A stretch of DNA of 64,000 nt from Octadecabacter algicola. Lineage in GTDB: Bacteria > Pseudomonadota > Alphaproteobacteria > Rhodobacterales > Rhodobacteraceae. The position numbers and the translations under genes are program-made. The notes beneath the pieces are model-generated. The model was not told where the DNA came from, ran no database searches, and worked only from the letters and a program-made list of their open reading frames with translations. Every line of letters starts with the position of its first letter. The first letter of the stretch is position 1. Where the stretch lies: positions 558,001 through 622,000 of the forward strand of contig NZ_JAKGAR010000003.1 in NCBI RefSeq assembly GCF_021532625.1. The letters run 5' to 3'. Of the stretch, positions 8,582 through 18,280 are shown piece after piece.

Positions 8582-10024
8582 GTGGCTGGTCAAAAGATGC
8601 TGAAGTTTGTCGATGTGGAACGGGATATGCCTGAAAAGCGCCCGCCAAACCTGCGCAAAGAAGATTTCTCGGAGATTTACGCAGAATACGCGACAGCCAA
8701 AGCAGCTGAACAAGCGAGCCGCTGCTCTCAGTGTGGTGTGCCGTATTGCCAATCTCACTGCCCGCTTCACAACAACATCCCTGACTGGTTGCGCATGACC
8801 GCCGAAGGGCGTTTGGAAGAAGCCTATGAGATCTCACAGGCAACGAACACGTTCCCGGAAATCTGTGGTCGTATCTGCCCACAAGACCGTCTTTGCGAAG
8901 GCAACTGCGTAATTGAACAGTCAGGCCACGGTACTGTTACGATCGGTTCCGTTGAAAAATACATCACCGACACTGCGTTCGAAAAGGGATGGGTCAAGCC
9001 GATCCGCCCAAGTGTTGAACGCGGTGAAAGCGTTGGGATCATCGGTGCAGGCCCTGGTGGGCTTGCAGCGGCGGATGCGCTGCGTCGTCAGGGTGTACAG
9101 GTTACAGTTTATGATCGTTATGACCGCGGTGGCGGCTTGCTGACATACGGTATCCCCGGCTTCAAACTGGAAAAAGACATTGTCATGCAACGCATGGCGC
9201 AGCTGGAAGATGGCGGCGTAGAGTTCGTGATGAACTGCAATGTTGGCGAAGACCTCAGCTTCGACGCTATTCGCGGTAAGCACGAAGCGATTCTAATCGC
9301 GACGGGTGTTTACAAGACCCGTGCATTGCAGGCTCCGAATGCCGAAGCTGACGGTATCGTTCGTGCCATCGATTATCTAACCGCAAGTAACCGCAAAAGC
9401 TTTGGTGATGACGTTGAAGAATTCGACAACGGCGAGCTGAATGCGGCTGGCAAAAAGGTTGTCGTCATCGGTGGCGGCGACACGGCGATGGACTGTGTAC
9501 GCACAGCGATCCGCCAAGGTGCCGAGAGCGTGAAATGTCTCTACCGTCGCGATAAAGCAAACATGCCAGGTTCCCAGCGGGAAACACAGAACGCCGAAGA
9601 AGAAGGTGTAGAGTTTGTTTGGTTGTCAGCACCTAAGGGTTTCACAACCAATGATGACGCCGCAGTTGAAGGTGTCATGGTGCAAAAGATGCGTCTTGGT
9701 GCGCCAGATGCGTCAGGCCGCCAGATGCCCGAATTGATCGAAGGCAGCGACTATGTTGAAGACGCCGATCTTGTGGTTCAGGCGCTTGGTTTTGAACCAG
9801 AAGACATCCCGACATTATGGGGTGTTCCTGAATTGGAAGTGACCCGTTGGGGCACCGTTAAAGCGGAGTTCACAACTGGCCAAACCAGCCTTGAGGGTGT
9901 GTTTGCGGCCGGCGATATTGTGCGCGGTGCGAGCCTTGTGGTTTGGGCGATCAAAGATGGTCGTGACGCGGCGGATGCGATCCTCGACTACATCAACCAA
10001 GGCGCATCGGTTGCAGCGGAATAG
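8582..10024 (+). CDS. gltD: Glutamate synthase small subunit
   Basis: The FAD- and NADPH-binding beta subunit of GOGAT delivers electrons to the alpha subunit for glutamate synthesis from glutamine and 2-oxoglutarate. Cysteines for two [4Fe-4S] clusters lie in CSQCGVPYCQSHCP and CGRICPQDRLCEGNC (about residues 47-110). The FAD site is GIIGAGPGGLAAADALRR and the NADPH site VVIGGGDTAMDC. The start is a GTG, with no better ATG matching the family's N-terminus. At 480 residues it is full length. The gene order gltD, secreted protein, gltB differs from enteric gltBD. Confidence 0.95.
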   Translation: MAGQKMLKFVDVERDMPEKRPPNLRKEDFSEIYAEYATAKAAEQASRCSQCGVPYCQSHCPLHNNIPDWLRMTAEGRLEEAYEISQATNTFPEICGRICPQDRLCEGNCVIEQSGHGTVTIGSVEKYITDTAFEKGWVKPIRPSVERGESVGIIGAGPGGLAAADALRRQGVQVTVYDRYDRGGGLLTYGIPGFKLEKDIVMQRMAQLEDGGVEFVMNCNVGEDLSFDAIRGKHEAILIATGVYKTRALQAPNAEADGIVRAIDYLTASNRKSFGDDVEEFDNGELNAAGKKVVVIGGGDTAMDCVRTAIRQGAESVKCLYRRDKANMPGSQRETQNAEEEGVEFVWLSAPKGFTTNDDAAVEGVMVQKMRLGAPDASGRQMPELIEGSDYVEDADLVVQALGFEPEDIPTLWGVPELEVTRWGTVKAEFTTGQTSLEGVFAAGDIVRGASLVVWAIKDGRDAADAILDYINQGASVAAE

Positions 10025-10135
10025 CACCAAGTTCGACCTACGGGTCGAGTATGGGTTTGATATGGGTCCAGTATGGGCCTGATCCACCCGACACAGAAGC
10101 GATAGGTCAGCACTGCTGATATGGAGAGTAAATAG

Positions 10136-10840
10136 ATGATGAAGACAGCAACTACTATTGCCGTTCTCGCTGCCAGCCCACTAGCCGCGCAGCAGTTTTC
10201 TATGCCCGCTGGTTGTGAAGCGTATCTAACGATCCAATCCCAGAGCTGCTCCGTGTCGCATTATTTCCGCTGCGAAGAGGATCTCAATGGAGAGCAGCGC
10301 CGCGCAACGCTGGACGAAGAAGGCATGTCCTACATCGGACGTATCAGCGCGCAGGCAGAATGGCTGGAGAGCTTTCATTTGCGGTCCGGTCACACAGAAC
10401 GGCTGAGCGACGCGGCTGACCCGATGAATATTATTGAGCTGATCGAGAATGGCGTTGATACGTGGGATTTCGTCACGGAAAGCGCAGAGATTGGCGACAG
10501 CCGCTACGAAGGCATGGACCGACTGACCGGCGAAACCATCGTCATTGATGGGGTTACACTGCTTGGTACGGAGTATGCGCTGACTTCTTATGACAGCGCT
10601 GGCAACGTCGCTTGGCGCAGTGAAGGCCGTGAATACGTTAGCGACGAATGGAACATGTTTATCGGGGGTGAGAGCAGCTACATCACGTCTGATGATCGTT
10701 TTGATAGCGACGATTCACCAGTCGAATTCATCTTTCCTGATGAACCCGGTTTCCTATCCACAAATCCAAAATTTGGCTGCGGCGTTGAGATGTCATCCTT
10801 TGATGTATCAATCCTGCCGACAAGCCCCATCCAGAATTAA
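10136..10840 (+). CDS. Secreted protein of unknown function between gltD and gltB
   Basis: I do not recognise this 234-residue protein. It starts with a short Sec signal peptide (about MMKTATTIAVLAASPLAAQQ, cleavage after AAQ) and contains several cysteines in the mature part (CEAYL, QSCSVSHYFRCEED, FGCGVE), which fits a disulfide-bonded periplasmic protein. The mature sequence is acidic and rich in Ser/Asp/Glu near its end. It lies 111 bases after gltD and 39 bases before gltB in the same direction, preceded by GGAGAG about 8 bases before the ATG, so it is likely part of the glt transcript. Why a periplasmic protein sits within a cytosolic enzyme operon is unexplained. An ordinary beta-rich domain of the Roseobacter group is the simplest reading. 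Confidence 0.75.
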   Translation: MMKTATTIAVLAASPLAAQQFSMPAGCEAYLTIQSQSCSVSHYFRCEEDLNGEQRRATLDEEGMSYIGRISAQAEWLESFHLRSGHTERLSDAADPMNIIELIENGVDTWDFVTESAEIGDSRYEGMDRLTGETIVIDGVTLLGTEYALTSYDSAGNVAWRSEGREYVSDEWNMFIGGESSYITSDDRFDSDDSPVEFIFPDEPGFLSTNPKFGCGVEMSSFDVSILPTSPIQN

Positions 10841-10879
10841 GACATGCCACCCCGCAAGGGCAGCACGAGGAGTGACTAA

Positions 10880-13800
10880 ATGACCAAATATGATGACGCA
10901 TGGGCAGAAGCCGAACAGGCAAAGCGCGACTACATGGCCGAAAAAGGCCTGTATTCCCACGATGACGAAAAGGCCAACTGCGGTGTGGGCTTGGTTGTCT
11001 CTATCGACGGCAAAAAATCGCGATCTGTGGTTGAGAACGGTATTTCGGCGCTGAAGGCAATTTGGCACCGTGGCGCCGTTGATGCAGACGGTAAGACGGG
11101 TGACGGCGCGGGTATTCATGTGCAAATCCCGGTACCGTTCTTTTACGATCAGGTTGCTCGTACAGGGCATAAAGCGCGTGAGAATGAACTGCTGGCGGTT
11201 GGTCAGGTGTTCCTGCCGCGCACCGACTTTGGTGCTCAGGAAACATGCCGGACGATCGTGGAATCCGAAGTTCTGCGGATGGGCTATTACATCTACGGCT
11301 GGCGCCACGTTCCGGTCGACATTTCCTGCCTCGGTGAGAAAGCCAATGCGACACGCCCTGAGATCGAACAAATTCTGATCTCCAACTCCAAAGGCGTGGA
11401 CGAAGAAACCTTCGAGCGCGAACTTTATGTTATCCGCCGTCGCATCGAAAAAGCGGCCGCCGCCGCTGGCGTAGGTCAATTGTATCTGGCGTCTTTGTCG
11501 TGCCGCAGCATCATCTACAAAGGTATGATGTTGGCTGAACAGGTTGCGGAGTTTTACCCCGACCTGATGGACGAACGTTTTGAGTCCGCGTTTGCGATTT
11601 ATCACCAGCGGTATTCTACGAACACCTTCCCACAGTGGTGGTTGGCGCAGCCGTTCCGCATGTTGGCGCATAACGGTGAGATCAACACGCTGAAGGGCAA
11701 CGTCAACTGGATGAAAAGCCATGAAATTCGCATGGCGTCTTCGACGTTTGGCGACATGGCCGAAGACATCAAACCGATCATTTCTGGCGGGTCGTCTGAC
11801 TCCGCTGCTTTGGATTCCGTGTTCGAAGTTCTGGTTCGCGCTGGGCGGTCTGCCCCGATGGCGAAGACTATGTTGGTTCCTGAAAGCTGGTCCAAGCAAG
11901 CAACCGAATTGCCGGAAGCTTGGCGTGATATGTATTCCTACTGCAACTCCGTGATGGAGCCGTGGGACGGGCCTGCTGCACTGGCCATGACCGATGGCCG
12001 CTGGGTTTGCGCTGGGCTTGACCGCAACGGCTTGCGCCCGATGCGTTATGTCGTGACCGGAGATCGTTTGCTGATCGCTGGTTCCGAAGCCGGCATGGTG
12101 CCGACGGACGAGGCGACCGTCGTTGAAAAAGGCGCGCTGGGCCCTGGTCAGATGATCGGTGTGCACATGGGTAAGGGTGAACTTTTCCATGATGAAGAAC
12201 TGAAAGATAAAATGGCAAATGCTCTGCCGTTTGGTGATTGGGTCGGTAAGATCAATGAGTTGGATGCCGAACTGGGTGCCGTTACCGAGGCTCCGATCTA
12301 TTCCGGTAGCGAACTGCGCAAACGCCAGATCGCGGCGGGCTATACCATCGAAGAGCTGGAGAACATTCTTGCGCCAATGGCAGAGGATGCCAAAGAGGCG
12401 CTTGCGTCTATGGGCGATGATACGCCTTCTGCGGTTCTGTCTGAAAAGTATCGTCCGCTAAGCCACTTCTTCCGCCAGAACTTCAGCCAAGTTACCAACC
12501 CTCCGATCGACAGCTTGCGTGAATTCCGCGTGATGAGCCTGAAGACTCGGTTCGGGAACCTCAAGAACGTGCTGGACGAAGACAGCAGTCAGACGGAAAT
12601 CATCGTGCTGGACAGCCCGTTTGTTGGGAACGCTCAGTGGGATGCGCTGCAAACAGCGTTCAATGCGAAATGTGTTGAAATTGATTGTACTTTCCCTGCG
12701 GATAGTAGTGCTGGTGGGCTAAACGACGCCTTGGCGCGCATTCGGGCCGAAGCAGAAGATGCCGTACGTTCTGGCGCTGGTCATCTGACATTGACTGACC
12801 AGCACCAAGGCGAAAACAAAGTGCCGATGCCGATGATCCTCGCGACGTCTGCAGTGCACAGCTGGTTGACTCGCAAAGGTCTTCGGACGTTCACGTCGCT
12901 GAATGTGCGGTCTGCCGAATGTATCGACCCGCATTACTTCGCGGTTTTGATTGGCTGTGGTGCGACTGTTGTTAACGCTTACCTCGCCGAAGATTCCTTG
13001 GATGACCGGATTGAACGCGGCTTGCTGGATTGCACATTGACCGAGGCCGTGTCGCGGTATCGCAATGCGATTGATCAAGGCCTTCTAAAGATCATGGCTA
13101 AGATGGGTATTTCCGTAATTTCGTCTTACCGTGGTGGCCTGAACTTTGAAGCCGTAGGCCTGTCCCGCGCAATGGTTGCCGAATATTTCCCAGGCATGCA
13201 CAGCCGGATTTCCGGTATCGGTGTGTCGGGTATTCAGCGCAAAGTCGAAGGTGTTCACAAGGCCGGTTGGCTGGGTGGATCTGATGTTCTTCCAATTGGT
13301 GGCTTCTATAAAGCGCGTCGCAGCGGCGAAAAGCACGCATGGGAAGCGCAAACAATGCACCTGTTGCAACAGGCCTGTAACCGCGCGTCTTATGAGTTGT
13401 GGAAGCAGTATTCCGGCGCAATGCAGGCAAACCCGCCGATCCATTTGCGTGATCTGTTGGCTGTTAAGCCGATGGGTAAGTCGATTCCGATTGAGGAAGT
13501 TGAAAGCATCACCTCGATCCGTAAGCGTTTCGTGACGCCTGGTATGTCATTGGGTGCGCTTAGCCCCGAGGCGCACAAGACGTTGAACATTGCGATGAAC
13601 CGTATCGGTGCGAAGTCTGACTCTGGTGAGGGTGGCGAAGATCCGGCACACTTCGTCCCAGAAGCCAACGGCGACAACCCGTCAGCGAAGATTAAACAGG
13701 TCGCATCAGGTCGTTTTGGTGTGACTGCCGAGTACTTGAACCAATGCGAAGAGCTTGAAATCAAAGTTGCACAGGGCGCCAAGCCTGGTGAGGGTGGCCA

Positions 13801-15418
13801 GTTGCCAGGTATGAAGGTCACCGATCTTATTGCCCGTCTTCGCCACTCGACGAAAGGTGTGACTCTGATCTCACCTCCACCGCACCACGATATCTATTCC
13901 ATCGAGGATTTGGCGCAGCTGATCTATGACCTTAAGCAGATCAACCCGCGTTGTAAGGTGACTGTGAAACTGGTGGCATCCAGCGGTGTTGGTACGATTG
14001 CAGCGGGTGTTGCAAAGGCGAAGGCCGATGTGATCCTGATTTCTGGACACAATGGCGGTACAGGCGCGTCCCCTGCGACGTCCATTAAATACGCGGGTCT
14101 GCCGTGGGAAATGGGCCTAACCGAGGCGCACCAAGTTCTTGCGATGAACAACTTGCGTGGTCGCGTGACGTTGCGGACAGATGGAGGACTGCGCACGGGT
14201 CGTGACATTGTTATGGCTGCGATGCTGGGTGCGGAAGAATACGGAATCGGTACTGCCGCCCTGATCGCGATGGGCTGTATTATGGTTCGTCAGTGTCAGT
14301 CCAACACATGTCCGGTCGGCGTATGTACTCAGGACGAAGCCTTGCGCGATAAGTTCACTGGCAACGCAGACAAGGTTGTGAACCTCATCACGTTCTATGC
14401 AACAGAAGTGCGTGAAATTCTGGCCGAGATCGGCGCACGTTCGATGGACGAGATCATCGGTCGTGCCGATCTATTGGATCAGGTTTCGCGTGGGTCGGCA
14501 CACCTTGACGATCTTGATCTCAACCCGTTGTTGATCACTGTCGATGGCGCGAAAGAGATCGTCTACGACCGGAACAAGTCGCGCAATGCGGTGCCGGATA
14601 CGTTGGATGCGCAAATCGTCAAGGATGCCGCGCGCTTCCTTGAGGATGGTGAGAAGATGCAGCTTGAATATGCTGTTCAGAACACCTTGCGGACGATTGG
14701 TACGCGGACGTCTTCGCATATCGTGAAGAACTTCGGCATGCGCAACACGTTGCAAGCTGACCATTTGACAGTGAAGCTGAAAGGCTCTGCGGGTCAATCT
14801 TTGGGCGCCTTCGCGGCACCCGGGTTGAAGCTGGAAGTCAGCGGCGATGCCAATGACTACGTTGGTAAGGGTCTGTCTGGGGGTACTATTGTTGTGCGCC
14901 CACCGATGAATTCGCCGCTGGTCGCGTCCGACAACACGATTATCGGCAATACGGTTCTTTACGGTGCAACCGACGGGTATCTGTTCGCTGCTGGCCGTGC
15001 AGGTGAACGGTTCGCTGTGAGAAACTCTGGCGCGAAGGTCGTGATTGAAGGTTGCGGGTCAAACGGGTGTGAATACACCACGGGCGGCGTCGCAGTTATC
15101 CTTGGGTCGATCGGTGCCAATTTTGGTGCGGGTATGACGGGTGGTATGGCCTATCTATACGATCCGGAACGTCAATCCGATCCGTTGATCAACATGGAAA
15201 CATTGGTGACGTGCCCGGTTACGGTCGATCACTGGGAAGCCCAGTTGAAAGGCTTGATTGAACAGCACCTAGAGCAGACCGGAAGCCGTAAGGCCGCCGA
15301 TATTCTGCAACACTGGGATCTTGAGCGCGGTAATTTCGTGCAGGTTTGCCCGAAAGAAATGTTGGTTCATTTGCCAGCGCCATTGAGCCTTGAGCAAGCA
15401 GCAGTTCCTGCTGAGTAA
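10880..15418 (+). CDS. gltB: Glutamate synthase large subunit
   Basis: The alpha subunit of GOGAT hydrolyses glutamine and transfers ammonia through a tunnel to 2-oxoglutarate. Domains run in order: class II amidotransferase whose nucleophile is Cys34 in ANCGVGL (exposed after propeptide removal), central domain, FMN-binding synthase domain with the 3Fe-4S cysteines in CIMVRQCQSNTCPVGVC, and the C-terminal glycine-rich beta-helix (GKGLSGGTIVV, GANFGAGMTGGMAYLYD). The length of 1512 is normal. A rho-independent terminator follows within 40 bases of the stop. The long antisense frame inside it is a coding shadow. Confidence 0.97.
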   Translation: MTKYDDAWAEAEQAKRDYMAEKGLYSHDDEKANCGVGLVVSIDGKKSRSVVENGISALKAIWHRGAVDADGKTGDGAGIHVQIPVPFFYDQVARTGHKARENELLAVGQVFLPRTDFGAQETCRTIVESEVLRMGYYIYGWRHVPVDISCLGEKANATRPEIEQILISNSKGVDEETFERELYVIRRRIEKAAAAAGVGQLYLASLSCRSIIYKGMMLAEQVAEFYPDLMDERFESAFAIYHQRYSTNTFPQWWLAQPFRMLAHNGEINTLKGNVNWMKSHEIRMASSTFGDMAEDIKPIISGGSSDSAALDSVFEVLVRAGRSAPMAKTMLVPESWSKQATELPEAWRDMYSYCNSVMEPWDGPAALAMTDGRWVCAGLDRNGLRPMRYVVTGDRLLIAGSEAGMVPTDEATVVEKGALGPGQMIGVHMGKGELFHDEELKDKMANALPFGDWVGKINELDAELGAVTEAPIYSGSELRKRQIAAGYTIEELENILAPMAEDAKEALASMGDDTPSAVLSEKYRPLSHFFRQNFSQVTNPPIDSLREFRVMSLKTRFGNLKNVLDEDSSQTEIIVLDSPFVGNAQWDALQTAFNAKCVEIDCTFPADSSAGGLNDALARIRAEAEDAVRSGAGHLTLTDQHQGENKVPMPMILATSAVHSWLTRKGLRTFTSLNVRSAECIDPHYFAVLIGCGATVVNAYLAEDSLDDRIERGLLDCTLTEAVSRYRNAIDQGLLKIMAKMGISVISSYRGGLNFEAVGLSRAMVAEYFPGMHSRISGIGVSGIQRKVEGVHKAGWLGGSDVLPIGGFYKARRSGEKHAWEAQTMHLLQQACNRASYELWKQYSGAMQANPPIHLRDLLAVKPMGKSIPIEEVESITSIRKRFVTPGMSLGALSPEAHKTLNIAMNRIGAKSDSGEGGEDPAHFVPEANGDNPSAKIKQVASGRFGVTAEYLNQCEELEIKVAQGAKPGEGGQLPGMKVTDLIARLRHSTKGVTLISPPPHHDIYSIEDLAQLIYDLKQINPRCKVTVKLVASSGVGTIAAGVAKAKADVILISGHNGGTGASPATSIKYAGLPWEMGLTEAHQVLAMNNLRGRVTLRTDGGLRTGRDIVMAAMLGAEEYGIGTAALIAMGCIMVRQCQSNTCPVGVCTQDEALRDKFTGNADKVVNLITFYATEVREILAEIGARSMDEIIGRADLLDQVSRGSAHLDDLDLNPLLITVDGAKEIVYDRNKSRNAVPDTLDAQIVKDAARFLEDGEKMQLEYAVQNTLRTIGTRTSSHIVKNFGMRNTLQADHLTVKLKGSAGQSLGAFAAPGLKLEVSGDANDYVGKGLSGGTIVVRPPMNSPLVASDNTIIGNTVLYGATDGYLFAAGRAGERFAVRNSGAKVVIEGCGSNGCEYTTGGVAVILGSIGANFGAGMTGGMAYLYDPERQSDPLINMETLVTCPVTVDHWEAQLKGLIEQHLEQTGSRKAADILQHWDLERGNFVQVCPKEMLVHLPAPLSLEQAAVPAE

Positions 15419-15427
15419 ATAGGAAGA

Positions 15428-15456
15428 ATGGGGGCGGGATATGCCGCCCTCATTTT
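15428..15456 (+). terminator. Rho-independent terminator of gltB
   Basis: A 10-bp stem (ATGGGGGCGG with CCGCCCTCAT, one G-T pair) closes a six-base loop and is followed by TTTT. It starts 10 bases after the gltB stop. The next 265 bases up to mtgA hold nothing else I can recognise. Confidence 0.8.
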
Positions 15457-15721
15457 ACTGAAAATAGAGCGTTTCAATCTCGATCTCAGGTAATGCTCGG
15501 GCGATTTGTCTGAGTGCGCATCGTGTGAGGCATTCTAACACAACAACAGGCGGCTTGGGCGGCCAGTTTTTGCAGTTCGTTTTGCGGCGCTGCAGTTCAG
15601 ATCAACTTTGATGACGCGAACTTCGGTGCGGAGTTTTTGTTTAAAGAGCGACGCAGGTGTTTTGGGGTGACACTTGAGGTGTTGCAGGCAAGCAGAGCTT
15701 GACCCCAAGGGTGCTGCTGCG

Positions 15722-16468
15722 ATGAATAGCGTCATGGCTCGCAAAACCCGCAAAAAGACCCCTAAGAAACCCGCAGTGAAACTGAGGGACCGCCCGCGTC
15801 TTTTTGTGCGGCGGGTGATGAAGTACATTTTTCGAGGCATCCTCATTATGATCGCATTGGCAGTGCTGGTGACAGCGGCGTTAACGGTCGTGAACCCCCC
15901 GACAACCCCATACATGTTCGCCGAGAGCCGCCGTGTTGGTGGAGTAAACCACACGTGGGTTTCCATGGAAGACATTGCACCTGTGATGGCACGGTCAGCG
16001 GTCGCCGCTGAGGACGCCAATTTCTGCCTTCATTGGGGCTTGGATGTTGGGGCAATTCAGGCGGCTTTGGCAGAGGGGGGTAGTCGCGGCGGCTCTACGA
16101 TTTCTCAGCAGGTCGTGAAGAATGTCTATTTATGGCACGGGCGTTCGTGGTTCCGTAAGTCACTCGAGGCGTTGATGACGCCTATGGTCGAAGCGATCTG
16201 GAGCAAGCAGCGCATCCTTGAAGTTTACCTGAACGTTGCGGAGTTTGACGAAGGCGTTTTCGGGGTTGAGGCCGCTGCGGTACATTACTTTGGCGTGAGG
16301 GCCGCAGATTTGTCACCGGTTCAGGCCGCTCGATTGGCTGCGATCCTTCCAAGCCCCAAGACCCGATCCGCCTCAGAGCCGTCATCCTCGGTGCGCAGAC
16401 GTGCCTCGGGCATCGTTGATGGTGCCGCTACGATACGGGCGGATGGCCGCGCAGACTGTTTCGAATAA
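15722..16468 (+). CDS. mtgA: Monofunctional peptidoglycan glycosyltransferase MtgA
   Basis: MtgA polymerises lipid II glycan strands without a transpeptidase domain. A basic N-terminal tail (KTRKKTPKK) precedes one membrane segment (GILIMIALAVLVTAALTVV), then the GT51 domain: EDANFCLHWGLD contains the catalytic glutamate of the EDxxFxxHxG motif, GGSTISQQVVKNVYLW is motif 2, and QRILEVYLNVAEFDEGVFGVEAAA includes the later motifs. I start at MNSVMARK because AAGGG lies about 10 bases upstream. The 248-residue size is usual. FzlA follows 78 bases later, so two cell-wall or division functions are adjacent. Confidence 0.93.
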   Translation: MNSVMARKTRKKTPKKPAVKLRDRPRLFVRRVMKYIFRGILIMIALAVLVTAALTVVNPPTTPYMFAESRRVGGVNHTWVSMEDIAPVMARSAVAAEDANFCLHWGLDVGAIQAALAEGGSRGGSTISQQVVKNVYLWHGRSWFRKSLEALMTPMVEAIWSKQRILEVYLNVAEFDEGVFGVEAAAVHYFGVRAADLSPVQAARLAAILPSPKTRSASEPSSSVRRRASGIVDGAATIRADGRADCFE

Positions 16469-16546
16469 TGCCCTGACGTGGCGCGCGGGATTGAATCGCG
16501 CTGCCGCTTGATGCATTGAAGGGGAACACTGTATCTGGGGCCCTTG

Positions 16547-17212
16547 ATGAACCGTCTCTACCATTATCCGCTGTCGCCGTTTTCCCGCAAAGTGCGCTTG
16601 TCATTGGCCGAGAAACGGATTGAGGTCGAGTTGATCGAAGAGCGTTACTGGGAGAAGGATGCCGATTTCTTGCGCCGTAACCCTGCCGGTAAGGTGCCTG
16701 TTCTCAAGATGGGCAATCGCACGATGGCTGATAGCACTGCCATTTGTGAGTATCTTGAGGAAACCCACCCGACGCCGATGTTGTTGCCACAAGGGGCCGA
16801 CAGCCGTTACGAAGTGCGTCGTTTGGTTGCCTGGTTTGACGATAAGTTTAACGAAGAAGTCACGACGAAGCTTATGGGAGAACGGGTGTTCCGCAAAGTG
16901 ATGGGAACCGGTTACCCAGATAGTGCGAACGTGAAGGCAGGATCGCGGGCGATTAAATACCATTTGGACTACATGCATTGGCTGTTGGATCAGCGGCGCT
17001 GGCTGGCTGGTAATGACATGACTTTGGCTGACTTTGCAGCCGCTGCGCATTTGTCTTGTTTGGACTATGTGTCGGACGTGGATTGGAACCGGTCAGAGAT
17101 CGTTAAAGATTGGTATGCGAAGATCAAATCGCGACCAGCGTTTCGATCTATTCTGGCGGACCAAATCTCTGGGTTCCCGCAGCCGTCGCACTATAGCGAC
17201 TTGGATTTTTGA
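16547..17212 (+). CDS. fzlA: FzlA-like GST-fold cell-division protein
   Basis: The protein has a GST fold: N-terminal thioredoxin-like domain ([20 protein letters not shown]) and an all-helical C-terminal domain. Several parts match alphaproteobacterial FzlA, the FtsZ-binding protein that links the Z-ring to septal wall synthesis, better than catalytic GSTs: [49 protein letters not shown] and the C-terminal [11 protein letters not shown], the FtsZ-interacting tail in Caulobacter. I start at the ATG preceded by GGGG rather than the in-frame TTG just upstream. Downstream, queG begins within its stop. The GST fold is certain; the FzlA identity is recalled from motif resemblance. Confidence 0.75.
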   Translation: MNRLYHYPLSPFSRKVRLSLAEKRIEVELIEERYWEKDADFLRRNPAGKVPVLKMGNRTMADSTAICEYLEETHPTPMLLPQGADSRYEVRRLVAWFDDKFNEEVTTKLMGERVFRKVMGTGYPDSANVKAGSRAIKYHLDYMHWLLDQRRWLAGNDMTLADFAAAAHLSCLDYVSDVDWNRSEIVKDWYAKIKSRPAFRSILADQISGFPQPSHYSDLDF

Positions 17213-18234
17213 TCGGGCTGAAAGAACAGCTTCGCGAAAAGGCCCTGAGCGAAGGGTTTGCCAGTTTTGGTGTTTGCCGTCCTGATGCCGTTCCAGAATT
17301 ACCTGAAAGACTGAAGATATTCGTTGAGCAAGAACGTCATGGCCAAATGGCATGGATCGCGGATCGCATGGCATGGCGGGGTGATCCAAGCGCGCTTTGG
17401 CCGGATGCGAAATCAGTAGTGATGTTGGCAGAACCATACACACCAACACATGATCCACTGGAGGTATTGGAGCATTCAGATCGCGCAGCGATTTCTGTCT
17501 ATGCCCAGAACCGTGACTATCATGACATAGTAAAGAAACGTCTGAAACGAGTTGGACGCTGGTTGGTGGATCAGGCTGGGTGCGAAATAAAGGTGTTCGT
17601 GGACACTGCGCCCGTGATGGAAAAACCTTTGGCGCAGGCTGCCGGTCTTGGTTGGCAGGGTAAGCACACAAATCTGTTGAGCCGAGATTTGGGGAGCTGG
17701 TTCTTTTTGGGCGCAATTTTCACAACAGCAGAGCTGACGCCGGATGCTTCAGGCATTGAAAATTGTGGATCATGTACTGCTTGTCTTGATATCTGTCCGA
17801 CGGATGCCTTTCCGGAACCGTACCAGCTCGATGCGCGGCGGTGTATTTCCTACCTGACGATTGAGCATAAAGGGCCCGTTTCGGAAGAACTACGCGAACG
17901 GATGGGCAACCGGATTTACGGATGTGACGATTGTCTTGCCGCGTGCCCATGGAACAAGTTTGCCGTTGAAGCTCAAGAAGTACGGTACGCTGCGCGTGAC
18001 GATTTGGTTGCGCCTCCACTTAAGGATTTGGCTGTTCTGGATGACACAGCGTTTAGAGAAAAATTTTCTGGTAGCCCAATTAAGCGGATTGGGCGGGATC
18101 GATTTGTTCGCAATGTGCTTTATGCGATTGGAAATTCTGGCGATGCCTCGTTAAAGGCCACCGCAGCGGCTTTAACTGAAGACACCGCACCTGAGGTGTC
18201 GGACGCAGCGCGATGGGCGGTCGAGCGATTATAG
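17209..18234 (+). CDS. queG: Epoxyqueuosine reductase QueG
   Basis: QueG is the cobalamin- and Fe-S-dependent reductase that converts epoxyqueuosine to queuosine in tRNAs with GUN anticodons. Two ferredoxin-like [4Fe-4S] motifs are clear: [16 protein letters not shown] and [13 protein letters not shown]. The DUF1730-type N-terminal domain contains [15 protein letters not shown] and the catalytic-region [14 protein letters not shown] (with the conserved aspartate). A C-terminal HEAT-like segment ends in [11 protein letters not shown]. The start is a TTG that overlaps the fzlA stop (TTGA), so it depends on coupled translation. The 341-residue length is normal. Confidence 0.93.
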   Translation: MIGLKEQLREKALSEGFASFGVCRPDAVPELPERLKIFVEQERHGQMAWIADRMAWRGDPSALWPDAKSVVMLAEPYTPTHDPLEVLEHSDRAAISVYAQNRDYHDIVKKRLKRVGRWLVDQAGCEIKVFVDTAPVMEKPLAQAAGLGWQGKHTNLLSRDLGSWFFLGAIFTTAELTPDASGIENCGSCTACLDICPTDAFPEPYQLDARRCISYLTIEHKGPVSEELRERMGNRIYGCDDCLAACPWNKFAVEAQEVRYAARDDLVAPPLKDLAVLDDTAFREKFSGSPIKRIGRDRFVRNVLYAIGNSGDASLKATAAALTEDTAPEVSDAARWAVERL

Positions 18235-18280
18235 GTTTAGACGGCTGGTTCTTTGCAATCGTCAGGCGTAAGCAGTTACC

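Noticed and set aside
10808-12190. A 460-codon antisense frame over gltB
   Set aside because: It lies opposite a certain gene and has His/Arg-rich composition without domains, as expected of a coding shadow.
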